From positions 1 to 64,000 of the forward strand of contig NZ_OESG01000013.1 in assembly GCF_900240945.1 (NCBI RefSeq): DNA of 64,000 nt. The letters are read 5' to 3'. The position numbers were made by a program, and so were the translations under genes. Below are positions 40,717-48,281 of this stretch, piece after piece. The notes under the pieces were generated by a model that saw only the letters and a program-made list of their open reading frames with translations, was not told the DNA's origin and did not search any database. The DNA comes from Mycobacterium sp. 3519A. Lineage in GTDB: Bacteria > Actinomycetota > Actinomycetes > Mycobacteriales > Mycobacteriaceae. The stretch's first letter is position 1. Every line of letters begins with the position of its first letter.

Positions 40717-41022
40717 ATGACCCAGAACCGCAGTGTCATGGACAACGTGCTCGGCTGGCTGCACGACGGCTACCCGGAAGGCGTTCCGCAGAAGGACTAC
40801 TTCCCGCTGCTGGCGCTGCTGAAGCGGTCGTTGACCGAAGAAGAGGTCGTCAAGGCCGCGCAGGCCGTCCTGAAGGCCAGCGACTCCGACACCGTCACCG
40901 AGGGCGAGATCCGCGACGCAGTGCACGCGGTGATCGAAAAGGAACCCAACCCCGAGGAGATCCACCAGGTCGCGGCGCGGTTGGCGTCGGTCGGGTGGCC
41001 GCTGGCGGCGCCTGCCCGCTGA
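40717..41022 (+). CDS. DUF3349 protein (copy 2)
   Basis: A 101-residue paralogue of the protein at 38682: LGWLHDGYPEGVPQKDYFPLLALLKRSLTEEEVVKAAQAVL and VAARLASVGWPLAAPAR. ATG at 40717 follows GGAG; the TTG at 40708 is less likely. Last gene of the pit operon. The conserved DGYPEGVP..D..PLLALL core suggests a small regulatory or binding protein; none has been assigned to my knowledge. Confidence 0.85.
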   Translation: MTQNRSVMDNVLGWLHDGYPEGVPQKDYFPLLALLKRSLTEEEVVKAAQAVLKASDSDTVTEGEIRDAVHAVIEKEPNPEEIHQVAARLASVGWPLAAPAR

Positions 41023-41024
41023 AC

Positions 41025-41396
41025 TCAGCGCCTGCTGTCGCGTCGCAGCGGGTGATCCTCGGGCACCTGCACGAAGATCAGCAGCACCCCGTCGGGGTCG
41101 ACGACGTGCAGTTCGTGCAGCCCCCACGGTTCCTGCTTGGCCTCGCGGGCGATGTCGACGCCGCGGCCGATGAGTTCCTGTTCGGTGGCGTAGACGTCGC
41201 GGACCTGAAGCCACATCGTGCCGCCCGCACACGGTGAGCCGTGGCCCGCGAGTTCGATCAGCGACTGCCCGGCGTAGAACACCGTGCCCGCCCCGTAGTC
41301 GCGGGCGATCGCCAGACCGAGTCGGTCGCGGTAGAACTGCAGCGACGTCTCGTAGTCGGCCGGCCGAATGAGCATCCGGCTGGCCAGGATCTCCAT
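41025..41396 (-). CDS. VOC-superfamily (glyoxalase/dioxygenase-fold) protein
   Basis: A 123-residue single-domain VOC protein (Rv0546c position). Two beta-alpha-beta-beta-beta halves: RPADYETSLQFYRDRLGLAIARDYGAGTVFYAG and the second with WGLHELHVVDPDGVLLIFVQVPED, in which H and E provide metal ligands. Substrate unknown. ATG at 41396; a longer open frame to 41636 runs into the acyl-CoA ligase and is rejected. It ends 2 bp after the convergent DUF3349 gene. Confidence 0.87.
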   Translation of the reverse strand: MEILASRMLIRPADYETSLQFYRDRLGLAIARDYGAGTVFYAGQSLIELAGHGSPCAGGTMWLQVRDVYATEQELIGRGVDIAREAKQEPWGLHELHVVDPDGVLLIFVQVPEDHPLRRDSRR

Positions 41397-41419
41397 GGGT
41401 CCGTGTCTATCACGCCGAC

Positions 41420-42967
41420 TCAGCCGATTCGGCGCCCGACACCCTCCCAATATGGTTCCCGCAGCGTGCGCTTGAGCAGTTTGCCGCTCGCCGTGCGCGG
41501 CAGCGTCTCGACGAAGTCGACCGATTTGGGCAGCTTGAAGCCGGCCAGTCGGGCGCGGGCGTAGCCGATGAGGTCGGCCGCGCTCACCGCGGCGCCCGCG
41601 GCGGGCACCACCACGGCCTTGACCGCCTCGCCCCATCGCGGGTCGGGGACACCGATGACCGCCACGTCGGCCACGGCCGGATGGGTCATCAGCACGTTCT
41701 CGACTTCGGCGGGCGAGACGTTCTCACCGCCCGACACGATCATGTCCTTCACCCGGTCGCGCAGGAAGAGGTAGCCGTCGTCGTCGACGTAGCCGGCGTC
41801 GCCGGTCTTCAGCCAGCCGTCGGGAGTGAGCGCGGCGGCCGTCGCATCGGGGTTGTTCCAGTAGCCGAGCATGTTCTGCGCCGACCGGGTCCACAACTCA
41901 CCGACGGTGCCGCATGGCACGTCGACGCCCGATTTGTCGACGACTCTGACGTCGACCCACGGATACGGCTTGCCGCACGACCGCAACAGCTCCGGCCGGT
42001 GCACCGGGTCGTGATCGTCGAGTTGCGTTATGGAGCCGGTGGTTTCGGTCAACCCGTAGACCTGCAGGAACTCGCAGCCGAACCGCTGCAGCCCCTTCAC
42101 CAGAACGTCGTCGGTGATCGGCGACGCGCCGTAGACGATCGCCCGCACGCTGGAGAAGTCGGCGTCGCCGGGGGTGGCAAGCAGCATCTGGATCACCGCG
42201 GGCACCAACAGCATGTTGGTGATGCGGTGGCGCGCAACGGCATCGAGGATGGCGGGCGGATCGACGTCGCGCAGCACCACCGTCGGGCAGCCCTCGGCGA
42301 GGCCGACCAGCGCCCACCCCGAGCCCGCCATGTGGAACATCGGCATCACCGCGAGGCTGACACTGTCGGCGTCGAACCGCCACCGCTCTGCGATGCCGGT
42401 GGCCTTGCTGAAATAGTTGTCGTTGCTCAGCATGACGCCCTTGGCCGGGCCGGTGGTACCCGAGGTGTACATCAGGAACGCGACATCGCCGGATTCCGTT
42501 GTGACGCCGGGGTCTTCGGCAGGACAATCGGCGATCCACCACTGGAAGTCGGGCCAGCGCGGATGCTCACCGATCGCGACGACGCCGGCCGCCAAATGGT
42601 CCTCGATGGCCTCGACATGACCGAAGAACTCCGCGCCGACGACCACGGCCTTCGCCTGCGCGTCGTCGACGATGTGCAGCATCTCGGGTGGGGCCAAGCG
42701 CCAGTTCACCGGCACACCGATGGCGCCGAGTTTGGCGAGCCCGAACACCACGTCGAAGAACTCGGCGCCGTTCTTCTCGATGAACGCCACCCGGTCCCCG
42801 ACGCCGACGCCGGCAGCCGAAAAAGCCTGCGCCGCTTTATTGCTGCGGGCGTCGAGTTCGGCGAAGGTGATCGAGCGGTCACCCACCACGAGCGCGACCG
42901 CGTCGGGCCGCGTGCGGGCGTGCACACGGACGATATCGGCGATCGTGGTGACTGTCGGTGGCGGCAT
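41420..42967 (-). CDS. Acyl-CoA ligase / fatty-acyl-AMP ligase (FadD-type)
   Basis: A 515-residue AMP-binding enzyme. P-loop VAFLMYTSGTTGPAKGVML, A5 region VYGLTETTGSI, DGYLFLRDRVKDMIVSGGENVSP hinge, and the catalytic-lysine loop PRTASGKLLKRTLR. The cap region GWLKTGDAGYV is standard. It activates a carboxylic acid, probably for degradation or lipid modification. ATG start 42967; 2 bp after the SDR stop, so the two form an operon. One of four adenylate-forming enzymes in the window. Confidence 0.92.
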   Translation of the reverse strand: MPPPTVTTIADIVRVHARTRPDAVALVVGDRSITFAELDARSNKAAQAFSAAGVGVGDRVAFIEKNGAEFFDVVFGLAKLGAIGVPVNWRLAPPEMLHIVDDAQAKAVVVGAEFFGHVEAIEDHLAAGVVAIGEHPRWPDFQWWIADCPAEDPGVTTESGDVAFLMYTSGTTGPAKGVMLSNDNYFSKATGIAERWRFDADSVSLAVMPMFHMAGSGWALVGLAEGCPTVVLRDVDPPAILDAVARHRITNMLLVPAVIQMLLATPGDADFSSVRAIVYGASPITDDVLVKGLQRFGCEFLQVYGLTETTGSITQLDDHDPVHRPELLRSCGKPYPWVDVRVVDKSGVDVPCGTVGELWTRSAQNMLGYWNNPDATAAALTPDGWLKTGDAGYVDDDGYLFLRDRVKDMIVSGGENVSPAEVENVLMTHPAVADVAVIGVPDPRWGEAVKAVVVPAAGAAVSAADLIGYARARLAGFKLPKSVDFVETLPRTASGKLLKRTLREPYWEGVGRRIG

Positions 42968-42969
42968 CG

Positions 42970-43848
42970 TCAGTCGGTCGGCTGTACTCGCTGCCGCTTC
43001 ATGATCGCGTCGACAGCGTTGGGCGCGAAGCTGTTCACAGCGTGCGCGGTGACGGCCATCCTGGGCGCGATGCGCACCGGACGCGTGCGCGCGGCGGTGA
43101 TCATCCAGTCCGCGGCCTCGGCGGAACTCAGTCCGGGCAGGCCGTCGTAGGCGCGGGTCGGCGCGATCATGGGCGTCTTCACCAGCGGGTAGTACAGCGT
43201 CGTGGAATGCACCCCCTTGTCGGCCCATTCGGTTTCGATCACCCGACTGACCGCCGACAGCGCGGCCTTCGACGCGTTGTACACGGAGAACAGCGGCGAT
43301 GATTCGCTGAGCACGCCCCAGGTCGACACGTTGATGATGTGCCCGTCGCCGCGTTCGATCATGCTTGGCGCGATGCCGCGGATCAGGCGCAGCGGCGAGT
43401 AGTAGTTCAGCGTCATCGTCCGCTCGACGTCGTGCCAGCGGTCCAGCGACTCGGCCAGCGGTCGGCGGATCGACCGACCGGCATTGTTGACCAGAATGTC
43501 CACCCCGCCGAGGTCCTGCTCGACCTTGGCGACCAGTTCGTCGACGGCGTCCAGGTCGGACAGGTCCACGGCGTGCGCCTTCGCCTCGCCGCCCGCTCCG
43601 GTGATGCGGTCGACGAGCGCGTCGAGCAAGTCCTGCCTGCGCGCCACCACGACCACACGTGCGCCCCGCAGGGCGAACTTCTCCGCTGCCGCCTCGCCGA
43701 TGCCCGACGACGCGCCCGTCAGCAGTACCCGCTTGCCGGTCAGGTCGATCGGGTTACGTCGACGGCGCAGTGCCTGCTCGGTCAACGCCGGTCGCATGCT
43801 GTTCAGCAGCAAACTCTCGGACAACCGGCGCAGCGGACTCTTGCTCAC
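42970..43848 (-). CDS. Short-chain dehydrogenase/reductase
   Basis: A 292-residue classical SDR. Cofactor motif LLTGASSGIGEAAAEKFALRG, NNAGRS, catalytic Ser in INVSTWGVLS and YNASK (YxxxK). A GTG at 43848 (VSKSPLRRL) gives the start seen in mycobacterial relatives such as Rv0547c; ATG 43797 is an alternative that would lose 17 residues. Likely oxidises or reduces a lipid-linked alcohol; operon with the acyl-CoA ligase. Confidence 0.9.
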   Translation of the reverse strand: MSKSPLRRLSESLLLNSMRPALTEQALRRRRNPIDLTGKRVLLTGASSGIGEAAAEKFALRGARVVVVARRQDLLDALVDRITGAGGEAKAHAVDLSDLDAVDELVAKVEQDLGGVDILVNNAGRSIRRPLAESLDRWHDVERTMTLNYYSPLRLIRGIAPSMIERGDGHIINVSTWGVLSESSPLFSVYNASKAALSAVSRVIETEWADKGVHSTTLYYPLVKTPMIAPTRAYDGLPGLSSAEAADWMITAARTRPVRIAPRMAVTAHAVNSFAPNAVDAIMKRQRVQPTD

Positions 43849-43892
43849 GAACCCTGAGTTTAGGTGGGCTATTTTCCTCGGCCCGCGCGCAC

Positions 43893-44924
43893 TCAGCGCG
43901 AGCAGGTCTCGTATCGGTTGATCAGCGCCTGTTCCGGCGGGATCGGCTTGTACACCAGCGGGGCGTGCCTGGTGCAGCCGCCGATGGTCACCGAAACCCG
44001 CCCGCGGGCTATCCCGAGGGCGCCGATGTGGCCGGAGGGCTCGTCGCTGGCCGTGTACAGGACGGGTGCAGGCAGCGTCGCGACGATCGGCAGATGCCGC
44101 TGCGCCAACTGCAGAGCCACGGCGACGTCGCGTGAGCGCGTCGTCTCCTCGGAGAAAAAGACCGGCGGGGTGTTGGGCCGGTTGATCTGCAGCCGGACGA
44201 AGTGGGGGATGGTCTGGTCGGCGTTCAGGCGGTTCCACACGTCGAGTTCGGCGGGTGTCGGCAGCCGTCGCGATGTCACGATCTGTGCTGGATGGTCCTT
44301 ACCCGCGTTCAGCGTCCAGTCGATTCCGGCCAGATGCGAAAACCGCTCGGCGAGCGCGCGCGCGGTTGCGGCGACGCCCGTGTAGTCGGCACCCCCGTTG
44401 AGGGTGATGGTGGCGTGATTGGAGTGACCGAACTCCTGGATCGGCATCTGACCGCCCGGATGCTCGATGGTTGCCCGGAAAGTCACTGTGGCGCCGGGGA
44501 ATTCACGCCGCAACGCCACCCATTCGTTCGCCTGCCGTACGATCTGGTCGGTGTTGACGATGGGCAGCCGCCCGTTGTCGACGGCGAACCGGTTCCAGCC
44601 GCGCCGCACGTCCAACTCCGCGCGGTAGCCGGCGTACTTGCCGGTGCGAAGCTGCCGCAGATACCTGGCCGTGATCATCTTGAGTTGCTCGCCGGTGAGG
44701 TTCTCGGCGACGTCGAGGTAGACGGAGAAGTACACCAGGCCCTGCGGGCGGCTGTCGGCGAAGTCGAAGCTCGCATGGACGACGCCGGGCATCTCGCGTA
44801 ACCGGTCGGTGAACGACGCGACGTCGGCGCGGCGGTCGGGCGGGTTGGTGCCGCAAGCGGCCAGCAGGACGGCGAGCAGCGCGACGACCCCGGCGAGCAG
44901 GCGGTTGCGGTGCGCAGTGAACAT
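43893..44924 (-). CDS. Predicted lipoprotein, unrecognised
   Basis: A 343-residue exported protein. ATG at 44924; signal peptide MFTAHRNRLLAGVVALLAVLLAACG with lipobox L-A-A-C (mature Cys about 24). The mature part is a single soluble region without a domain I can name; it has an alternating alpha/beta look (VYLDVAENLTGEQLKMITARYLRQLRTGKYAGYRAEL). It ends with a Cys-containing tail. Monocistronic; its start is on the far side of the terC leader, divergent from it. Confidence 0.78.
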   Translation of the reverse strand: MFTAHRNRLLAGVVALLAVLLAACGTNPPDRRADVASFTDRLREMPGVVHASFDFADSRPQGLVYFSVYLDVAENLTGEQLKMITARYLRQLRTGKYAGYRAELDVRRGWNRFAVDNGRLPIVNTDQIVRQANEWVALRREFPGATVTFRATIEHPGGQMPIQEFGHSNHATITLNGGADYTGVAATARALAERFSHLAGIDWTLNAGKDHPAQIVTSRRLPTPAELDVWNRLNADQTIPHFVRLQINRPNTPPVFFSEETTRSRDVAVALQLAQRHLPIVATLPAPVLYTASDEPSGHIGALGIARGRVSVTIGGCTRHAPLVYKPIPPEQALINRYETCSR

Positions 44925-45023
44925 CGGCGCCGAGTGTAGGTGGAGTCCCTGGCGACGAGCATCCGGGCGCGCCATCGTCCCGTTCGACAAGATTCTGCAT
45001 AGCGGACTATAGTTCTGCTCGTT

Positions 45024-45133
45024 CGTGGAGGGGAGTATTCCTCGCGCGGCACCGTCGTCATCACGGAAGGCCCCATGGCCGACCCGGCGGTGTCGGTCCC
45101 GGCCAAGGCCGCGGGCGGAAGAGACCTCCGGAC
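45024..45133 (+). promoter_or_regulatory. yybP-ykoY-type (Mn2+) riboswitch aptamer, probable
   Basis: GGGGAGTATTCC (45030-45041) is the conserved first loop element; TCGTCATCACGG lies mid-way, and AGAGACC (45120-45126 region) ends the aptamer. These elements and the place, directly before a TerC gene, fit RF00080-class Mn2+ sensors. GGAGG (45027-45031) can pair with CCTCC (45125-45129) to close P1. Confidence 0.65.
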
Positions 45134-45158
45134 TGTTGCTTCATGCCGTCCGGAGGTC
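45123..45158 (+). promoter_or_regulatory. Anti-Shine-Dalgarno hairpin before terC
   Basis: GACCTCCGGAC (45123-45133) and GTCCGGAGGTC (45148-45158) pair perfectly over 11 bp with a 14-base loop. The right arm holds GGAGG (45152-45156), the ribosome binding site 6 bases before the GTG. The left arm shares CCTCC with the aptamer P1, so the two folds exclude each other: ligand-bound P1 would free the ribosome site. Confidence 0.7.
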
Positions 45159-45162
45159 GACT

Positions 45163-46149
45163 GTGGTTTCTGTTGTCTCACCGCTGGTTTGGGTCGTCAC
45201 CGTGGTGGCGTTGCTCGCGATCATCGTGCTCGATCTGACCGTGATCGCCCGCAGGCAGCGCACGGTCACCACCGCCGATGCCGTCCGCTGGGTGCTCGTC
45301 TACGTCGGGTTGGCCGCGGCGTTCGCCGCGGGACTGTTCATCTTCCTACCGGGCGCCGCCGGCCAGCAGTTCGTCGCGGGCTACATCACCGAGTACAGCC
45401 TCAGCGTCGACAACCTGTTCGTCTTCATGATCATCATGGCCCGCTTCGGTGTACCCGCGCTGGCGCAGGACAAGGTGCTCTACATCGGGATCGTGCTGTC
45501 GCTGGTGTTCCGCGCGGTGTTCATCTTCGCGGGCGCGGCGGCGATCGCCGCGGCGAGTTGGGTGTTCTACATTCTCGGCGGTTTCCTGTTGTACACCGCG
45601 ATCCAGTTGGCGTTGGAGGATCCCGACGAGGAACCGGATTTCCACAACAACGCGGCGCTGAAGTTCCTGCACCGGATCCTGCCGATCAGCGAGGACTACG
45701 ACGGCAGGCGGTTACTCACGCGCGAGGGCAAGCGCCGCATGTTCACCCCGCTGGTCATCGTGATCGCGGCGATCGGCATGGCCAACGTCGTGTTCGCGCT
45801 CGACTCGATTCCGGCGATCTTCGGGCTGACCAGCGATGCGTACATCATCTTCACGGCCAACGCGTTGGCGCTGATGGGGTTGCGGCAGCTGTACTTCCTG
45901 ATTGAGGGGCTGCTGGAGAAGGTCGTGTACCTGAGCAAGGGGCTGGCCGTCATCCTCGGGTTCATCGGCGTGAAACTCGTCATCGAGGCGCTGCACGGTT
46001 CGCATCTCGACGAGTTCGGCTCGTTCCATCTGCCTGAGATCGGCACGGTGACGTCGCTGCTGTTCATCGTCGCGACGTTGGCCGTCACGACGGTGCTCAG
46101 CGTGTTGAAGACGAACCGGGAGATCCGCCGCGCCGCCGAAGCCGAGTGA
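45163..46149 (+). CDS. TerC-family membrane protein (probable Mn2+ exporter)
   Basis: A 328-residue TerC protein with about eight or nine membrane helices. Paired signatures ITEYSLSVDNLFVFMIIM and VVFALDSIPAIFGLTSDAYIIFTANALALMGLR carry the conserved Asp residues. Recent work on such proteins points to Mn2+ efflux or metal loading of secreted enzymes, which fits the upstream riboswitch. GTG at 45163 is chosen from the Shine-Dalgarno; the open frame from 45025 reads through the riboswitch. Ends 11 bp before the convergent menB. Confidence 0.93.
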   Translation: MVSVVSPLVWVVTVVALLAIIVLDLTVIARRQRTVTTADAVRWVLVYVGLAAAFAAGLFIFLPGAAGQQFVAGYITEYSLSVDNLFVFMIIMARFGVPALAQDKVLYIGIVLSLVFRAVFIFAGAAAIAAASWVFYILGGFLLYTAIQLALEDPDEEPDFHNNAALKFLHRILPISEDYDGRRLLTREGKRRMFTPLVIVIAAIGMANVVFALDSIPAIFGLTSDAYIIFTANALALMGLRQLYFLIEGLLEKVVYLSKGLAVILGFIGVKLVIEALHGSHLDEFGSFHLPEIGTVTSLLFIVATLAVTTVLSVLKTNREIRRAAEAE

Positions 46150-46160
46150 TTTGTGCGCCC

Positions 46161-47072
46161 CTAGAAGTAGCGGGGGAACGGCGTCCAGTCCGGGTCGCGC
46201 TTCTCGAGGAACGCGTCGCGGCCCTCGACGGCCTCGTCGGTCATGTAGGCCAATCGCGTTGCCTCACCGGCGAACAGCTGCTGGCCGACCAGCCCGTCGT
46301 CGGTCAGGTTGAACGCATACTTGAGCATCCGGATCGCCTGCGGCGACTTGCCGTTGATGGCCGACGCCCATTGCAGGCCAATGGTTTCCAGGTCGGCATG
46401 GTCGACGACCTCGTTGACCGCGCCCATCGCGTGCATCTGCTCGGCGTCATAGGGCCTGCCGAGGAAGAAGATCTCGCGGGCGAACTTCTGACCGACCTGC
46501 TTGGCCAGATACGCGCTGCCGTAACCGCCGTCGAAACTGCCGACGTCGGCGTCGGTCTGCTTGAACCGGGCATGTTCGCGGCTGGCCAATGTCAGGTCGC
46601 ACGTCACGTGCAGGCTGTGCCCGCCGCCGGCCGCCCACCCGTTGACCAGGCAGATGACCACCTTCGGCATGAAGCGGATCAGCCGCTGCACCTCGAGGAT
46701 GTGCAGTCGGCCCGCGCGGGCCGGGTCGACCGTCTCCGCGGTTTCACCGGAGGCGTACTGGTAGCCGCTGCGGCCCCGGATGCGCTGATCGCCGCCGGAG
46801 CAGAACGCCCAGCCGCCGTCCTTGGGTGACGGCCCGTTGCCGGTCAGCAGAATGACGCCGACGTCCGACGACATCCTGGCGTGGTCGAGCACCCGATACA
46901 GTTCGTCGACGGTGTGCGGGCGGAACGCGTTGCGCACCTCCGGCCGGTCGAAGGCCACCCGCACCGTCGGCTGCGGCTTACCGTCGACCACATGCCGGTG
47001 ATAGGTGATGTCGGTCAGGTCGAAGCCGTCGACAGCCCGCCACAGCGACGGGTCAAATGGGTTGTCGCTCAT
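46161..47072 (-). CDS. menB: 1,4-dihydroxy-2-naphthoyl-CoA synthase
   Basis: A 303-residue crotonase-fold enzyme that closes the second ring of menaquinone from o-succinylbenzoyl-CoA. WAFCSGGDQRIRG (oxyanion hole and chloride/bicarbonate-region residues), GGGHSLHVTCDLTLAS and QTDADVGSFDGGYGSAYLAKQVGQK are diagnostic. Length and N-terminal extension agree with mycobacterial MenB. Its start overlaps the stop of the nitroreductase gene upstream (ATGA). Confidence 0.97.
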   Translation of the reverse strand: MSDNPFDPSLWRAVDGFDLTDITYHRHVVDGKPQPTVRVAFDRPEVRNAFRPHTVDELYRVLDHARMSSDVGVILLTGNGPSPKDGGWAFCSGGDQRIRGRSGYQYASGETAETVDPARAGRLHILEVQRLIRFMPKVVICLVNGWAAGGGHSLHVTCDLTLASREHARFKQTDADVGSFDGGYGSAYLAKQVGQKFAREIFFLGRPYDAEQMHAMGAVNEVVDHADLETIGLQWASAINGKSPQAIRMLKYAFNLTDDGLVGQQLFAGEATRLAYMTDEAVEGRDAFLEKRDPDWTPFPRYF

Positions 47073-47521
47073 GCGGTTACCCGATCCAGCCGAAACACCG
47101 GACAGGTGCCTGCGAGCTTTTCGAACTCGTCGGGATTGGGGCCGGTGACCAGGCCCGCGTTCTTGATGAAGCTGACGCCGGTCGGCACCTTGATCGGGAA
47201 TTCCCGCAGCAGCGGCCGGGCCTGTTCGGGCGTCATCTCGACCAGTCGCACCCGCTCGCTGCGGCGGCCGCGGTGCAGCGTGCCTTCACCGGCGGCCCTG
47301 GCGTTGGCCGTCCAGTCCGCGCCGGGCAGGCCGCCGACGATGTACTCCTCACCGTCGACGGTCATCGGCGTCACGGGCGTCGAGCGCAGCTTGCCGGTCT
47401 TGCGGCCGGGCACCGTCAAGACCACCGGGCCGAAGCTGACACCGAGCCGCTGCACCCCGATCATCACCTTGTTGACGTACTTCAACCACCATGGCGGCTG
47501 AATGCGCTCGCTCTTGGACAT
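47069..47521 (-). CDS. Deazaflavin (F420)-dependent nitroreductase-family protein
   Basis: A 150-residue Ddn-like protein: N-terminal amphipathic helix (PPWWLKYVNKVMIGVQRLG), VLTVPGRKTGKLRSTPV, EYIVGGLPGADWTANARAAGEG (the W-x-x-N motif). ATG at 47521 begins MSKSERIQPP; the upstream ATG is six codons earlier. It is translationally coupled to menB, which suggests, but does not show, a role with quinones; Ddn-type enzymes are known to reduce menaquinone. Confidence 0.85.
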   Translation of the reverse strand: MSKSERIQPPWWLKYVNKVMIGVQRLGVSFGPVVLTVPGRKTGKLRSTPVTPMTVDGEEYIVGGLPGADWTANARAAGEGTLHRGRRSERVRLVEMTPEQARPLLREFPIKVPTGVSFIKNAGLVTGPNPDEFEKLAGTCPVFRLDRVTA

Positions 47522-47593
47522 GCCCGTAACGCTACTCAAACGGGGTCGACGCGGAACTCGGGCAGGCGGCTCGCCACGATCAGCACACCTGGG

Positions 47594-48280
47594 TCATATC
47601 GTCACACCGTGGTCGGCGACGGCCGTGCGCAGACCGTCGGTCCGTAGAGCCGTCGGCAGCGGGTCGACGAGGCTGAACCGGCAGCCGATGGCGCGGGCGC
47701 CGCCGTCGGCCTCGTCGCTGTCGCCGACCATCACCGCGCGCTCGGCGTGGACGCCGAGGCGGGACAGCGCGGTCTGGAAGATCGCGGCGTCCGGTTTGAC
47801 GGCGCCCACCTCGAAGGAGAGCACGAATTCGTCGACGAAGTCGGTCACGCCCAGTGCGGCGAACGCCGGTCGGACGTCGAACGCGATGTTCGACACGACG
47901 GCGGTCTTGATGCCCTGCCGGTGCAGGCCGGCGAGCACATCAGCGGTGTCCGGATACGGCGTCCAGTTCATCGGGTCGATGACCAGGCCGTAGAGCGCCT
48001 CGGCGTGGTGGTCGGCGAGTCCGGATTCCCGGAGCACGTGCAGGTAGGCCTCGCGGTGCAGGTGTGGTGCCAGGTCGCGGTTGACCCACGCGTGGTAGGC
48101 GTCGGGCGGCATGTCGACGTGCTGGCCGGTGGGCGCGGTCAGCCTGCGCATCAACTCGGCCTGTACATGACCGTCGATCTGACGCTCGTCGACCTCGATG
48201 CCGGCGAACCAGCTGGCGTCCTCTTCGAGGCGAAACAGGGTGCCCGAGTAGTCGAACAGAACGGCGTCCACCCGGCCCAT
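47594..48280 (-). CDS. HAD-superfamily hydrolase
   Basis: A 228-residue HAD protein. Motif I is DYSGT (nucleophile D, but Ser where phosphatases usually have the second Asp), motif II VVSNIAFDV (S/N), motif III KPDAAIF, and motif IV VGDSDEADGGARAIG. The changed DxDGT could mean non-phosphatase (dehalogenase-like) or reduced activity. ATG 48280 is chosen, one base after the sigma gene stop; a GTG at 48289 is possible. Follows the ECF42 gene on the same strand. Confidence 0.88.
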   Translation of the reverse strand: MGRVDAVLFDYSGTLFRLEEDASWFAGIEVDERQIDGHVQAELMRRLTAPTGQHVDMPPDAYHAWVNRDLAPHLHREAYLHVLRESGLADHHAEALYGLVIDPMNWTPYPDTADVLAGLHRQGIKTAVVSNIAFDVRPAFAALGVTDFVDEFVLSFEVGAVKPDAAIFQTALSRLGVHAERAVMVGDSDEADGGARAIGCRFSLVDPLPTALRTDGLRTAVADHGVTI

Positions 48281-48281
48281 C

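Noticed and set aside
45025..45162. N-terminal extension of TerC from the ATG-less frame at 45025
   Set aside because: The stretch is the riboswitch; the encoded Ser/Arg/Pro-rich peptide is unlike TerC, and the GGAGG-GTG at 45163 gives the family start.
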